From Bacillus cereus G9842 (GTDB lineage: Bacteria; Bacillota; Bacilli; Bacillales; Bacillaceae_G): a stretch of 64,000 nucleotides of DNA. Of the stretch, positions 34,773 to 43,970 are shown piece by piece; position 1 is the stretch's first letter; each line of letters begins with the position of its first letter. A program made the translations under genes and the position numbers. The stretch covers positions 3,076,001 through 3,140,000 of the forward strand of contig NC_011772.1 of the NCBI RefSeq assembly GCF_000021305.1, in the 5' to 3' direction. The notes beneath the pieces are model-generated. The model was not told the DNA's origin and made no database searches. It saw only the letters and a list, made by a program, of their open reading frames with translations.

Positions 34773-34822
34773 TTTCTTAGGCTGATAGGCATGTGGTGCT
34801 ATCCCATTGCTATTAAGCTAAG
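34773..34822. repeat. Pair of facing IS231-type ends without bodies
   Basis: A right end TTCTTAGGCTGATAGGCATG and a left end CATTGCTATTAAGCTAAG are separated by the 11-base spacer TGGTGCTATCC. This is the junction of two elements whose bodies are lost. Confidence 0.5.
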
Positions 34823-34912
34823 AATTTAATTGTAATAAGGTAATACTTAAGATACAAATAAAATATCTTTTCCATGTCGCACTGTTTTATTGAAGTCTAT
34901 CCCGAGTTGTAG

Positions 34913-36988
34913 CTAGTTCAATGCGACTGTAAATTCGGAGTTCGGTGCGCCAGCAAATACAACCGTTCCATTCTCTGGTAGTTTCACTTTGTTATTATCA
35001 CTAACGACGGTAAAATTGACGCATACTCCATTCTCATCATACACCGCGAATGAACTTCCTGATGGCAACTCCACATTCATCGTTTTCCCTGCTGCCTCTT
35101 GCGGGACCGTAAACCATTTCGCATGCCCATTTTTTTGCAATGTAACTTTTGATAATCGACCTGTATCAAGGGGTTTTACGTTAGATTCACTGACGTATAA
35201 AAAGCTGGACATCTCCATATATTCAGTACCATCCCCTGTATAGAAATGGGCTTCCTTTGTATCCCGCCCATTCATCACAGGAATTTGAATTTGATGCGTC
35301 GCCGTATTCGGACCTGTAATTTTTTTGCCGTCCCAATATCCATCCTTGATCGTAATTTGTGTGTTAAGAGGCATTAGTTGTCCTAGATAGTTCATAGAAT
35401 TAAATTTTTCGTTAACGAGATAGAACTTGCCACCCTCGCGCTTCGCCCATGCAGCAGCTGTTTTCTTCGGTAACACATTGTTTTCTAATTTCTGGGCTAA
35501 ATAGTGAGTCAGCACATTTTGCCCCAATCCCGGTGATAATTCATATGTGCTCTCTCTCAAATAAACTTTTCCATTCTTCTCTGTGACGAAGTTAAGCTTG
35601 GAAGTACCCTTCTCATTTATAAAGCTTCCATCCGCCGTATATACATATTTTTCTTCCGGTTTAGTTGGTAAAACCAGTTCTCCCTTCTTCGTAATTTCTA
35701 TTTTGAAATGGCTATAGCTATTTCCATAAAACCCTGCTTTTTTTACCACGTCTTGAGGCACTTTAGCCTTGACGGGCTTTCCGAAGGATTTATCTGGCTT
35801 TATATCCTTAATTGTCCCTTTCTCTTTAAGCCTAGCTAGCAGTAATTTATTTGCCAACAGTTGATTTGTCATGCTGCTGCCGCCGGAGGACAATACAGCT
35901 GCTGCCATCTTCTGTTCTGGAAGCACGACCAATGTAGCATGTTGCAGTATCGTATCCCCACCCTTAGTCAACGCTTTTATCCCATATTCACTGAATGGGT
36001 ATAGTTTCACACTATCCCAGCCAAGTCCATAGTTGAACACATTTCCGCTATCTCCCGGCCACATTCCTTTTTTATATTCTTCTTGTTCCATCGCCTTGAC
36101 TGCTTTATTAGAGAGAATTTCTTTTCCCTGTCCCATAAATATTTGTGAGAATCGCACCACATCTTCTGCAGTAGAAGAGATTCCTCCCGTACCAATTAGA
36201 TTCACCATTTCACTTGGTAGCTGTCCCTGGTATGTCGGAGAATACAGTCCAGCCCGCTTTTCGTCTTCCCATTTGTCTTGCGATGTTATCGTATGATTCA
36301 GTTTTAATGGCTCTGTAAACTTTTGATGTAGAAATTCAGTAAAACTCATACCGCTGACTCTTTCTACCAAGATCTCAGCCAGTGTAAAACCGTCATTACA
36401 GTATACTGAGAACGCACCAGGGTCTGCCTTCAAGTTTTGGTTGGACAATTGTTGCAATAATATATCATGGGCGTAAGCATCATTATCTTTAAATAAAAAT
36501 GCATTATTGAACGTCGAACCTTGCAAACCCGAGGAGTGATTCAACAGCATACGCGGTGTAATACGCTTATATCGTTTATCTTTCATTTTAAAATCAGGAA
36601 TATAGCGGGCAACAGGAGCATCCAAATCAACTTTTCCTTCGTCTACCAGTTTCATAACAGCCGCAGCTGTATATACTTTACTGGTTGAACCAATTCCGTA
36701 TAGAGTATCTTTGGTTAGTGGCTCTTTCCCTTCTATGTCGTTCTTACCTGTCTGCCCCGACAAAATAAGTTTACCATTATCAATCAGCGCATACTGTACA
36801 CTAGTCGTCTCATAGGACTTCGTGAGCAGTGCAGCGTTCTCTGCAGCAATCTTCTCCAAATCTTTGCTAGCAACTTCTTGGCTAGATACAACCGGAGTCT
36901 TACTGCTAGAAGACGCTATCGCTCCTGTTGGTAGACTCATCGTTAGAGCTAAGGTAGCGGCTAACACTCCAGATAATTTATTTTCCAT
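34913..36988 (-). CDS. Secreted serine hydrolase, beta-lactamase class C / PBP4*-like
   Basis: 691 residues with a Sec signal peptide (cleavage probably after AIASS at about residue 26). The N-terminal half is a class C beta-lactamase/DD-peptidase fold: SxxK is S101-T-S-K104 and the YxN motif is YCN. The KTG-equivalent is probably TKGGD. The C-terminal 290 residues are beta-rich and may bind substrate or wall. It is annotated in relatives as beta-lactamase family protein; true activity (esterase, peptidase) is unknown. The ATG follows TAAGGAGGA. A remnant of a related gene lies upstream at 37079-37315. Confidence 0.85.
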   Translation of the reverse strand: MENKLSGVLAATLALTMSLPTGAIASSSSKTPVVSSQEVASKDLEKIAAENAALLTKSYETTSVQYALIDNGKLILSGQTGKNDIEGKEPLTKDTLYGIGSTSKVYTAAAVMKLVDEGKVDLDAPVARYIPDFKMKDKRYKRITPRMLLNHSSGLQGSTFNNAFLFKDNDAYAHDILLQQLSNQNLKADPGAFSVYCNDGFTLAEILVERVSGMSFTEFLHQKFTEPLKLNHTITSQDKWEDEKRAGLYSPTYQGQLPSEMVNLIGTGGISSTAEDVVRFSQIFMGQGKEILSNKAVKAMEQEEYKKGMWPGDSGNVFNYGLGWDSVKLYPFSEYGIKALTKGGDTILQHATLVVLPEQKMAAAVLSSGGSSMTNQLLANKLLLARLKEKGTIKDIKPDKSFGKPVKAKVPQDVVKKAGFYGNSYSHFKIEITKKGELVLPTKPEEKYVYTADGSFINEKGTSKLNFVTEKNGKVYLRESTYELSPGLGQNVLTHYLAQKLENNVLPKKTAAAWAKREGGKFYLVNEKFNSMNYLGQLMPLNTQITIKDGYWDGKKITGPNTATHQIQIPVMNGRDTKEAHFYTGDGTEYMEMSSFLYVSESNVKPLDTGRLSKVTLQKNGHAKWFTVPQEAAGKTMNVELPSGSSFAVYDENGVCVNFTVVSDNNKVKLPENGTVVFAGAPNSEFTVALN

Positions 36989-37078
36989 AAGAAAAATTCC
37001 TCCTTAGATAAATGATCGATTTCATCTTTTATTTGTTCAATTACAAACATCACATAAACTACTATTCTGGCTTTATCC

Positions 37079-37315
37079 CTACTGTCTATATTCAACAAGT
37101 AAAATACTTTTAAAAAGACCAGTATTCTCGGCTCTACCCATACTGTTCAAATTGCCGTCAACATATGCCCCTCCAGCAAAAGTATCAAATCCTAGAATAA
37201 CATCTGTATGTTCCCATATCGGGACACCGTTAGGAAATATAATTTCATAGATTCCTAGACCATATCCATTGATTCTTCCCTTTCCTGTAGGAACTGTAGT
37301 GAGTATTCTGTTCTT
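37079..37315 (-). pseudogene. C-terminal remnant of another serine hydrolase
   Basis: A 78-codon fragment with no start, preceded in frame by TGA. It reads INGYGLGIYEI, WEHTDVILGFDTFAGGAYV and ends in LLVEYRQ, resembling the end of D-Ala-D-Ala carboxypeptidase / class C beta-lactamase-like proteins (HTG changed to HTD). It is read in the same direction as the intact gene at 34913-36988. The rest of 37316-37655 shows nothing I recognise. Confidence 0.6.
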
Positions 37316-37660
37316 TCAGTAATTGCCACCAATAGAATGCTCTTATTACTAGTTTGTTTTTCGTATAAATGTATCCTATTTACCCTCCCTCTTTTACGCT
37401 TCTCTATATTTGTATCCTACACAATAAAAATTTCTTTTTTCTTATCCATTTCTTACAATTTCCTTACGTTCAAATCACTTCTATAATTAGATAGGTTTTA
37501 TTTTAAAATCTCCAGGATAATAAGTGCATATATAATCCCACGATTTTATAGAAGATGGATTAATAACCTTTCATGCACATCTCTAATATTCCCTTAGATT
37601 CCACCCTCAACCTTTACCACAGTTCCAACTGGCATCAACACTTCTTCACATTCTTATAAG

Positions 37661-37729
37661 TGGAAGTCATTATTTCATATTCATCATTGTAAAAAGATAA
37701 AACGAGAACTGAAACACCCCCTAATATAA
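37661..37729 (+). pseudogene. IS231 transposase scrap
   Basis: A 22-codon fragment reading WKSLFHIHHCKKIKRE, matching the segment after the YREK motif in the two full transposases here, then a stop. It is followed 30 bp later by an IS231-like right end (TTTGATTGATAGCGACG). Confidence 0.75.
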
Positions 37730-37761
37730 TTGACGTTGTATGAGCTTTGATTGATAGCGAC

Positions 37762-37798
37762 GGGGTACCGCCAGTATTTCGGAAAAAACCACACTAAG
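37762..37798 (+). repeat. Tn4430-like terminal inverted repeat
   Basis: GGGGTACCGCCAGTATTTCG followed by GAAAAAACCACACTAAG. It matches the remembered 38-bp end of Tn4430 except for one base less in the A-run and two substitutions. The IS231 relic ends exactly at its outer edge. No partner end was found in the window. Confidence 0.75.
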
Positions 37799-37904
37799 GG
37801 TATACAAGGTTTTATACAGTTTTTCAGTTAATCCAATAAGAGACAAGAACCCTAAAACCGCACCAGGATAGGAAAGTATAAAAAATGCATAGATCCATAG
37901 AACA

Positions 37905-37947
37905 AAAAAAAGACGATTCCCTTGTAAAATTAGAGAACCGTCTTTTT
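37905..37947. terminator. Terminator downstream of the PepSY gene
   Basis: AAAAAGACG and CGTCTTTTT arms with imperfect inner pairing; T-runs on both sides. It follows the minus-strand PepSY gene. Confidence 0.7.
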
Positions 37948-38002
37948 CTTCGCTATCGATAACAAAAATCAAGTACGTAATATTTTATTTGTCGATATTT
38001 TT

Positions 38003-38332
38003 TCAATCTTCATTATCGATTTCTATTGTACCCGTTCTAGCACTAACCTTTAAAATATTTAACAGATTATCAGGTGTCTTAATTTCCACTTCATATTCAA
38101 ATTTTGATTGTGCTAAGTTGTCATCTTCTAATTCGAATTCTTTTTTCACATTAATAATTTCTCCATTTGTATGAGCTAAAGAAATTTCACGAACTTGTTT
38201 CTCTGTGTAGTTTTCATTCTTTTTTGCATAATTGTAGCCCATACCATAATATCCACCAACAATAGCAATACCACTTACTAAAATAGCAATTACACTTATA
38301 ATTATTTTCTTTTTATGCTTTAACATTTTCAT
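38003..38332 (-). CDS. Membrane-anchored PepSY-domain protein
   Basis: 109 residues: basic start, one membrane helix (about residues 9-29), then a single PepSY-like domain (REISLAHTNGEIINVKKEFELEDD ... EYEVEIKTPDNLL). PepSY proteins often act as extracytoplasmic inhibitors of peptidases or as sensors. It follows the lipoprotein gene by 14 bp and forms an operon with it, divergent from a two-component system. The ATG follows AAGGAGTGGA. Confidence 0.8.
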   Translation of the reverse strand: MKMLKHKKKIIISVIAILVSGIAIVGGYYGMGYNYAKKNENYTEKQVREISLAHTNGEIINVKKEFELEDDNLAQSKFEYEVEIKTPDNLLNILKVSARTGTIEIDNED

Positions 38333-38346
38333 CCACTCCTTAATGA

Positions 38347-38817
38347 TTACTCCTCTATTCCAAATCTTGCTTCAAGCGCATTTTCTGCTTGCTCTAATTG
38401 ATCTTCCAGTATATCGTGTTCTTTTTCTTGCGTTTGATATTGTTCAACAGTTATCGTTCCAGCGTGATAATCTGCTTCTAGCTGATTATCAGATAGATCT
38501 ATCTTGTCATCCAATTGGTCAATTTCTTTTTTTGTTGCCAAGTACATATTTAAGTTATCTTCTTTTGCTCCAACTGGTTTCGTGTTATTTGCCTTTTCTA
38601 CAATAGATGTAACTTCGTTTTTGAAATCTTGTGTTTGCTTCGTATCATTCGTAGCAGGCTCTGTTTTGTTTGGTTCTTGTTGTAGTTGAGCAACTTCTTT
38701 TTGTAATTTATCATTTTCCACTTTCAGTTGTTGCACTTCTGTATTGTTAACAGCTTGAGTAGAACAAGCTGTTAACAATACACAAGATATCGCTCCAATC
38801 AGCATCCATTTTCGCAT
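38347..38817 (-). CDS. Coiled-coil lipoprotein
   Basis: 156 residues with a signal peptide and lipobox LLTAC, so it is a membrane-anchored lipoprotein. From residue 27 it is highly charged with heptad-like helices (VQQLKVENDKLQKEVAQLQQ) and a second helical hairpin at about 95-150. I do not know the function. The ATG follows GGGAGGAAA. Its position suggests it works with the PepSY protein and the divergent sensor kinase. Confidence 0.75.
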   Translation of the reverse strand: MRKWMLIGAISCVLLTACSTQAVNNTEVQQLKVENDKLQKEVAQLQQEPNKTEPATNDTKQTQDFKNEVTSIVEKANNTKPVGAKEDNLNMYLATKKEIDQLDDKIDLSDNQLEADYHAGTITVEQYQTQEKEHDILEDQLEQAENALEARFGIEE

Positions 38818-38902
38818 TCTGTTTTCCTCCCTTTACATGTGCACCTTATCCTTGCCTTTATATTACTGAACAAACATTAAAGGAAGATTAATGTATAAAA
38901 AA

Positions 38903-39003
38903 ATAAAGTGAAGACTTTTACGGGTAGCCCGACTTCCCCTAACTCCCTCGCATTCGCCGAATTTTGAAGGAGGAGTCTTACTGCCCGTTAATGCTGGATA
39001 AAA
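38903..39003 (+). repeat. bcr1-like repeat copy B (deleted)
   Basis: 101 bp flanked by ATAAA. It keeps the GTGAA start and the CTTTTACGGGTAGCCC ... CTTACTGCCCGTTAATGC end but lacks the AATCAGTGGG to CCAATCGGG part. It lies in the divergent promoter region of the two-component system and lipoprotein genes. Confidence 0.75.
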
Positions 39004-39088
39004 TGATATAATTAAATCGTTTCTAATCTTGCTTTAATGTTTTTGAATTATAGTGATACATATTAATAAGAAGAAAAGGAGAATGTTA

Positions 39089-39763
39089 ATGCGAGTTCTT
39101 ATTGTCGAAGATGAACAAGACTTACAAAATATATTGGTAAAACGATTAAATGCAGAACATTATAGTGTCGATGCATGTGGGAATGGAGAAGATGCCTTGG
39201 ATTATATAAACATGGCTACCTACGATTTGATTGTGCTTGACATTATGATTCCAGGAATAGATGGTTTACAAGTATTACAAAGATTACGCGCGGACAATAA
39301 TACAACTCCTGTCTTGCTTCTTACAGCTAAAGATACAATTGATGATCGTGTAACAGGACTCGACTTAGGTGCGGATGATTATTTAGTAAAGCCGTTTGCT
39401 TTTGACGAACTGTTAGCAAGAATTCGAGTGTTAATGCGAAGAAAAACAGGAAATACATCTAATGTGTTTGAAATCGCTGACCTAGTGGTAGATTGCAATA
39501 TGCATAAAGTAACACGAGGAGACCAAGTTATCACTCTTTCCAGTAAGGAATTTGCTATTTTAGAATATATGATTCGTAATAAAGAAGTTGTGCTGACACG
39601 AGATAAAATTGAGCAACATGTGTGGAATTACGACTATGAAGGTGGCTCAAATATTATTGATGTTTACGTCCGCTATCTTCGCAAAAAAATTGATAGCCAG
39701 TTTGAAACGAAGTTAATTCATACAGTACGAGGAACTGGTTACGTATTGCGAGTAGAATCATGA
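39089..39763 (+). CDS. OmpR-family response regulator
   Basis: 224 residues: receiver domain with acidic pair in VEDEQ, phospho-acceptor Asp in LIVLDIMIPG, conserved Lys in LVKPFAF, and a winged-helix output domain (LSSKEFAILEYMIRNK ... YVRYLRKKID). The start at 39089 follows AAGGAG; earlier codons are not preceded by a site. Its stop overlaps the kinase start by 4 bp (ATGA). Confidence 0.92.
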   Translation: MRVLIVEDEQDLQNILVKRLNAEHYSVDACGNGEDALDYINMATYDLIVLDIMIPGIDGLQVLQRLRADNNTTPVLLLTAKDTIDDRVTGLDLGADDYLVKPFAFDELLARIRVLMRRKTGNTSNVFEIADLVVDCNMHKVTRGDQVITLSSKEFAILEYMIRNKEVVLTRDKIEQHVWNYDYEGGSNIIDVYVRYLRKKIDSQFETKLIHTVRGTGYVLRVES

Positions 39764-41133
39764 AAAGACTATCAATAAAAATGAGAGTAACCCTGTGGTA
39801 TACGGGGCTAATTGTAATTATTATGGCACTCGTGTTAGCTTTTATTTTAACTTCTTCAGATAAAGTTTTGCTTTTTAATATGAAAGATCAATTAAAGAGC
39901 ACAGTAAAAGAAAGCATGGAAGATATCAAATATAAGCATGGGCAGTTAAAGATTGACGATGATTTTGAAACCTTAGAAGATGGAGTAAATATTAGTATTT
40001 ATAGTAAACAAGGTGAGCTGTTAGTAGGACATAGTCCAACAAGCTTTAATAAAAAGATATCGCTTAAATCCGATGAAATACAAACCATTAAAGACGGCAA
40101 TAAAGAATGGATAGTATATGATTTTCTCCATAATGCAGGCGGCGATGAGCAAGTCTGGGTTCGTGGAATAATGACTATGAACCAATTATCCTCAACGATG
40201 AATACGCTTATCGTGGTAACAATCATCTCATTCCCATTACTTATTCTTATTGCGGCATTCGGAGGATATTTTATCACGCAAAGGGCATTTCGACCTGTGC
40301 AACAAATGAGTGATTCAGCTAGTAAAATTGGTGATGGTAAAGACCTTTCGAAGAGAATTAATTTACAAGGTTCACCGAAAGACGAAATGTATCATTTAGC
40401 ACAAACCTTTGACAAAATGTTTGAGCGATTGGAGACATCATTTGAAAGTGAAAAACAATTTACATCTGACGCATCTCATGAATTAAGAACACCAACATCT
40501 GTTATTATTTCACAATGCGAATACGCTTTATCGCAGAAGAATAATCCGAAAGAAATGGAAGAATCGTTAGAAGTAATTTTAAAGCAATCACGTAAAATAT
40601 CCACTCTAATCTCACAACTTTTATTATTAGCAAGAGCTGACCAAGGAAAACATAATACTTTCCAATTTGAATGTATCAATATGAGTGAATTAACGGAAAT
40701 CGTCGTAGAAGAGCTCTCATTAATGGTACAAGAGGCTTCGATTGATATAACAATTAATATAGAGAAAGACCTATTTATTAAAGCCGATCAAACATTGATG
40801 ATGCGTTTATTAATGAATTTACTAACGAATGCGATTGCTTATAGCAAAGCGAGTGGAACTGTGAATATGCAACTATTCCGTGATGAAACCAACATAATAG
40901 GTAAAGTCTCCGATAATGGCATCGGCATCAGCGAGCAACATATTACTAAAATATGGGACCGCTTCTATCGAGTTGATGCAGCACGCACATCTTCAAACAT
41001 CGGAAACACAGGTTTAGGATTGTCGATGGTAAAATGGATTGTCGAACTACACGGAGGAGAAATTACGGTTGAAAGTAAATTAGGAGAAGGCAGTACTTTT
41101 ACATTTAAACTACCAATTGAAAAAAGAGCATAA
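39760..41133 (+). CDS. Sensor histidine kinase (HAMP type)
   Basis: 457 residues: helix at about 12-30, an extracytoplasmic loop of about 115 residues, second helix at about 147-170, HAMP, HisKA with the phospho-His in SDASHELRTP, and an HATPase with NLLTNAIAYSK, DNGIGI, and GLGLSMVKWIV. It forms a pair with the regulator. The divergent PepSY and lipoprotein genes may be targets or accessory sensors; this is inference from position. The signal is unknown. Confidence 0.92.
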   Translation: MKRLSIKMRVTLWYTGLIVIIMALVLAFILTSSDKVLLFNMKDQLKSTVKESMEDIKYKHGQLKIDDDFETLEDGVNISIYSKQGELLVGHSPTSFNKKISLKSDEIQTIKDGNKEWIVYDFLHNAGGDEQVWVRGIMTMNQLSSTMNTLIVVTIISFPLLILIAAFGGYFITQRAFRPVQQMSDSASKIGDGKDLSKRINLQGSPKDEMYHLAQTFDKMFERLETSFESEKQFTSDASHELRTPTSVIISQCEYALSQKNNPKEMEESLEVILKQSRKISTLISQLLLLARADQGKHNTFQFECINMSELTEIVVEELSLMVQEASIDITINIEKDLFIKADQTLMMRLLMNLLTNAIAYSKASGTVNMQLFRDETNIIGKVSDNGIGISEQHITKIWDRFYRVDAARTSSNIGNTGLGLSMVKWIVELHGGEITVESKLGEGSTFTFKLPIEKRA

Positions 41134-41290
41134 TTTATACGTGTCTGTCGCTTCAGAATAAAGATTGATTCAAAGGCTCTCTACAATCCTTATGTAAAAA
41201 TAACTGACGCATTTTAAACATCATCGATTTTATCATTTTGGACAACCTATTCTGTTAAATTAATATACATGCGAAAAAACTATCAAAATA

Positions 41291-41320
41291 AAACCCCAGA
41301 AATCCAATGGTCTCTGGGGC
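41291..41320. terminator. Terminator after the small membrane gene
   Basis: AAACCCCAGA and TCTGGGGCTT arms around 10 bases; a T-rich run on the minus strand. It starts 5 bases after the stop codon of the gene at 41325. Confidence 0.75.
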
Positions 41321-41324
41321 TTCA

Positions 41325-41540
41325 TTATATATTTAGCTCTTTTTGCTTTTTGTTTTGTTTATGTCTATAGAGCAATTTTCGACTTATTAGAGAAATCACT
41401 AATAAGGTCAGAATTAATAAGATAAGTTGCATAAATGATAAATCAAAATATTTAGCACCTGTAACGATTAAAAGTGTAGAAATCGTGCCTTTTACAACGA
41501 AAAAAATAATAACCCATAACCCGCCTTTTTTCCAGTTCAT
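41325..41540 (-). CDS. Small two-helix membrane protein, unknown
   Basis: 71 residues, ATG after AGGAAAGGG. Helices at about 7-27 and 33-50 and a strongly basic tail (SRKLLYRHKQNKKQK). I recognise no family. Its own ribosome site and terminator support expression. Confidence 0.65.
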   Translation of the reverse strand: MNWKKGGLWVIIFFVVKGTISTLLIVTGAKYFDLSFMQLILLILTLLVISLISRKLLYRHKQNKKQKELNI

Positions 41541-41773
41541 TTTATATTACCCTTTCCTACGTTTAAATTCTTAAAATATTTAATGATAGTTCGTAAATAT
41601 GACAACTTAATAGAAATCTATTATATTAACAAAAAATTCATGTCTAATTAAATGCGACGATTCTATATTAAGTGAAAATGATATTCATTGTCAATTTTAT
41701 TGATTATTTGAATACTTATTCTCAATCTCTTTCTACTTTGTTTCTTATAAGCAATACACTTTTATATTCAAAC

Positions 41774-41828
41774 AAAAACACCTCCATTACATTTGCACAC
41801 TTAGTATGCGAATGCAAGAGGTGTTTTT
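41774..41828 (-). terminator. Terminator downstream of the L,D-transpeptidase
   Basis: AAAAACACCTC and GAGGTGTTTTT with an inner CATTTGCA / TGCGAATG stem. It is about 60 bases after the transpeptidase stop codon. Confidence 0.8.
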
Positions 41829-41886
41829 TCATATACCATCAGGTAAGATTTCCTGCTTTGTTTATTTCTAGATACGTAGCTATTTT

Positions 41887-43332
41887 TTAGTACACAATTA
41901 CTGGATCATACGTGTTCAAACTATCATATACAGTTTTTGCAACATTAGGAAGAAGGTTCACACACCCACCTGATCCACCTGTTAAATAAGCATTATTTGC
42001 CCAGTCTTTTCGCCAGCCGGCATCGTGGAATCCTTGACCGCTATTTGTGAATGGAACCCAGTAATCTACTTTAACCGCATAATCAGCTTTCCCTACTGCG
42101 CTACCTCTTAGCGTGTATGGTGTTCGTTTGTATAGGACGTACCACACACCTGGTGATGTATCTTCACCCGTGCTATGTTTACCCGTTACTACATTTGTTG
42201 TAACGACTAATTTTCCATCTTTATAAATCCAAATTTGTTGCTCTGCAATTGAAACTTCCGCATACGTGTCTCCGATGCCATTATTCGCTGTTGTTTTATA
42301 ACCGATACCTTCCTTCTCCCAACCATTTCCGTGAATATTAGAAGCAGAAAGCGACTTTTCGCCTTTCTCAAAGGCTTGTTGAACTTGTTTAGTTTCTTTT
42401 TCAACATCTAATGCCCAGCCGTAGCCTTGCCCTTTTACTGATATAACTGAACCGGAATGCGTTTTAAATGAGAAATCTTTATTTAATGTTGATTTGGCAT
42501 TATTAATTTCAGTAATTTTCTTCTTAATGTCACTCGCATCAATTGTAACTTTCATATCCTTTGACATAGAGGCATTTTGAATTAAATCTTTCGCTTTTAA
42601 AGGATAAACTTCATCCTGCACTTTATACTCAACAGACTGCCCAAGAAGATTCTGTAGTGCTTTCTCCTCTTTTTTGACAATTGGATCGTCTTCTTTAATA
42701 GGTTTTATGTATGCAGACTTCAGGTGAATTTCGCTTTTATATTTTTGCTTATCGTAATCTTTTAGTAGACTAGTAACGTCATACTGTTTTCCTTCAACAC
42801 TTTTCGAAATAACTATTTTTCCTTGTTCTAGCTTCGCCATAGCATCTTGAGGCGCTTTTAATTTTTCATTCATAGAGATGAGCGTTTCTTCTACAAGTTT
42901 TTTCATCGTTTCACTACGATACTGATCTGCCTTCTCTGGTAGTAATGAATAATTTTCTCCCTTTGAGGAAGGGAAAAATGTCCACTGACTTTTTAATAGT
43001 TTCTTAACTTGAGGCAAATCTTTTTCCGTAAGTTCCGTTTTTGTATCTTTTTCATCTAAAATTTGTTGTTGATCAACATAGACTTTGTTTGCTAGTCCAG
43101 ATGTCTTTAATTTCTGTATTGCCTGATCAGCGCTCAGACCACCAACTTTTGTGTCATTAATTGTAACATTCGAATTGAAGTGAGTTGCCTGATAATAACT
43201 CATTCCCCCAATAAGAAGTGCAATTACACCAATACCCACTGCGATAAACTTCCAATTTGTATAACGTTTTTTTGATCTTACTCGTTTTTGATCAATTTCT
43301 TCAACTGATTCATTTGTTGTATTGTTGTTCAT
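41887..43332 (-). CDS. Membrane-anchored L,D-transpeptidase (YkuD)
   Basis: 481 residues: cytoplasmic basic stretch, one membrane helix at about 29-50, an extracytoplasmic region with two repeats of the putative peptidoglycan-binding type (VanW/PG_binding_4-like), then a C-terminal YkuD domain with AEVSIAEQQIWIYKDGKLV and the active site HDAGW ... GGSGGCVNL, where Cys is the nucleophile. Such enzymes make 3-3 cross-links or attach proteins to the wall. The ATG at 43332 follows GGGGGAAAG; the longest frame at 43383 has no site. Confidence 0.9.
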   Translation of the reverse strand: MNNNTTNESVEEIDQKRVRSKKRYTNWKFIAVGIGVIALLIGGMSYYQATHFNSNVTINDTKVGGLSADQAIQKLKTSGLANKVYVDQQQILDEKDTKTELTEKDLPQVKKLLKSQWTFFPSSKGENYSLLPEKADQYRSETMKKLVEETLISMNEKLKAPQDAMAKLEQGKIVISKSVEGKQYDVTSLLKDYDKQKYKSEIHLKSAYIKPIKEDDPIVKKEEKALQNLLGQSVEYKVQDEVYPLKAKDLIQNASMSKDMKVTIDASDIKKKITEINNAKSTLNKDFSFKTHSGSVISVKGQGYGWALDVEKETKQVQQAFEKGEKSLSASNIHGNGWEKEGIGYKTTANNGIGDTYAEVSIAEQQIWIYKDGKLVVTTNVVTGKHSTGEDTSPGVWYVLYKRTPYTLRGSAVGKADYAVKVDYWVPFTNSGQGFHDAGWRKDWANNAYLTGGSGGCVNLLPNVAKTVYDSLNTYDPVIVY

Positions 43333-43640
43333 CAATCTTTCCCCCGTATGCATTAACGTCAAACGATTTTCAACTAAAATCATAGACTAGTGTACCTTAT
43401 TTTTCCTAAAATTTCATTATTTCCGACCACATTTTATCGCAATTCATCGATTAAATTTAGATTTTTTAATGGTACGATGCATTGAACATCCCTTTACAAG
43501 TCATAAAGTGAAATTTCAATCAATCGTTATACATCAAGAAAATTAGCTAAATCTTATTCGGAAAATTTTTCCTCTTTACGTAAAATACGAATTATATTCT
43601 CCATTTTATGAACATCAACCCCTAATTTTGTCAAAAAAAT

Positions 43641-43683
43641 AAACGATAGTCCTTCTACATTTTTGATAAAAGGACTATCGTTT
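43641..43683. terminator. Orphan terminator, possible small RNA end
   Basis: AAACGATAGTCCTT and its exact complement around a 15-base loop, with A and T runs on the two sides. It lies about 300 bp from either neighbouring gene and points towards neither gene end. Confidence 0.7.
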
Positions 43684-43829
43684 TTTCAGTTAGAGTATTT
43701 GTATAATCGTTTAACTTTTTATTTCCTGAAGGTCTAACGTGATGAAGATGATGAAATTTCATCTCATAGCCTTTAAATGAAAAACATTATGTTTTTTATG
43801 ACAATCAAGTTTATTTTTATAAATTAAAC

Positions 43830-43867
43830 CCTTAGCTTGATGCCTCTCATATATCCAGCAGCCTAAG
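43830..43867. repeat. Worn IS231-type end pair
   Basis: CTTAGCTTGATGCC at the left and CAGCCTAAG at the right look like collapsed IS231-type ends. Body lost. Confidence 0.35.
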
Positions 43868-43970
43868 ATTAAGTAAGAGTCCGTTCAACTAGATTTTTTC
43901 TAATATTTTTAGGAGCATCTTATTTCTCCTTGGCATATTTCACCAATTTTATTTAAAATACATCCATATG

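Larger units (their letters stand above)
43333..43970. other. Long gene-free stretch with an orphan terminator
   Basis: It contains the transpeptidase promoter region, the terminator at 43641-43683 with no gene attached, and a worn IS231-like pair of ends at 43830-43867. No protein-coding frame with a ribosome site was found. Confidence 0.5.

Noticed and set aside
37721..37972. 83-residue minus-strand frame
   Set aside because: It has no ribosome site, contains the terminator at 37905-37947 and its last third is read from the Tn4430-like end and the IS231 relic.
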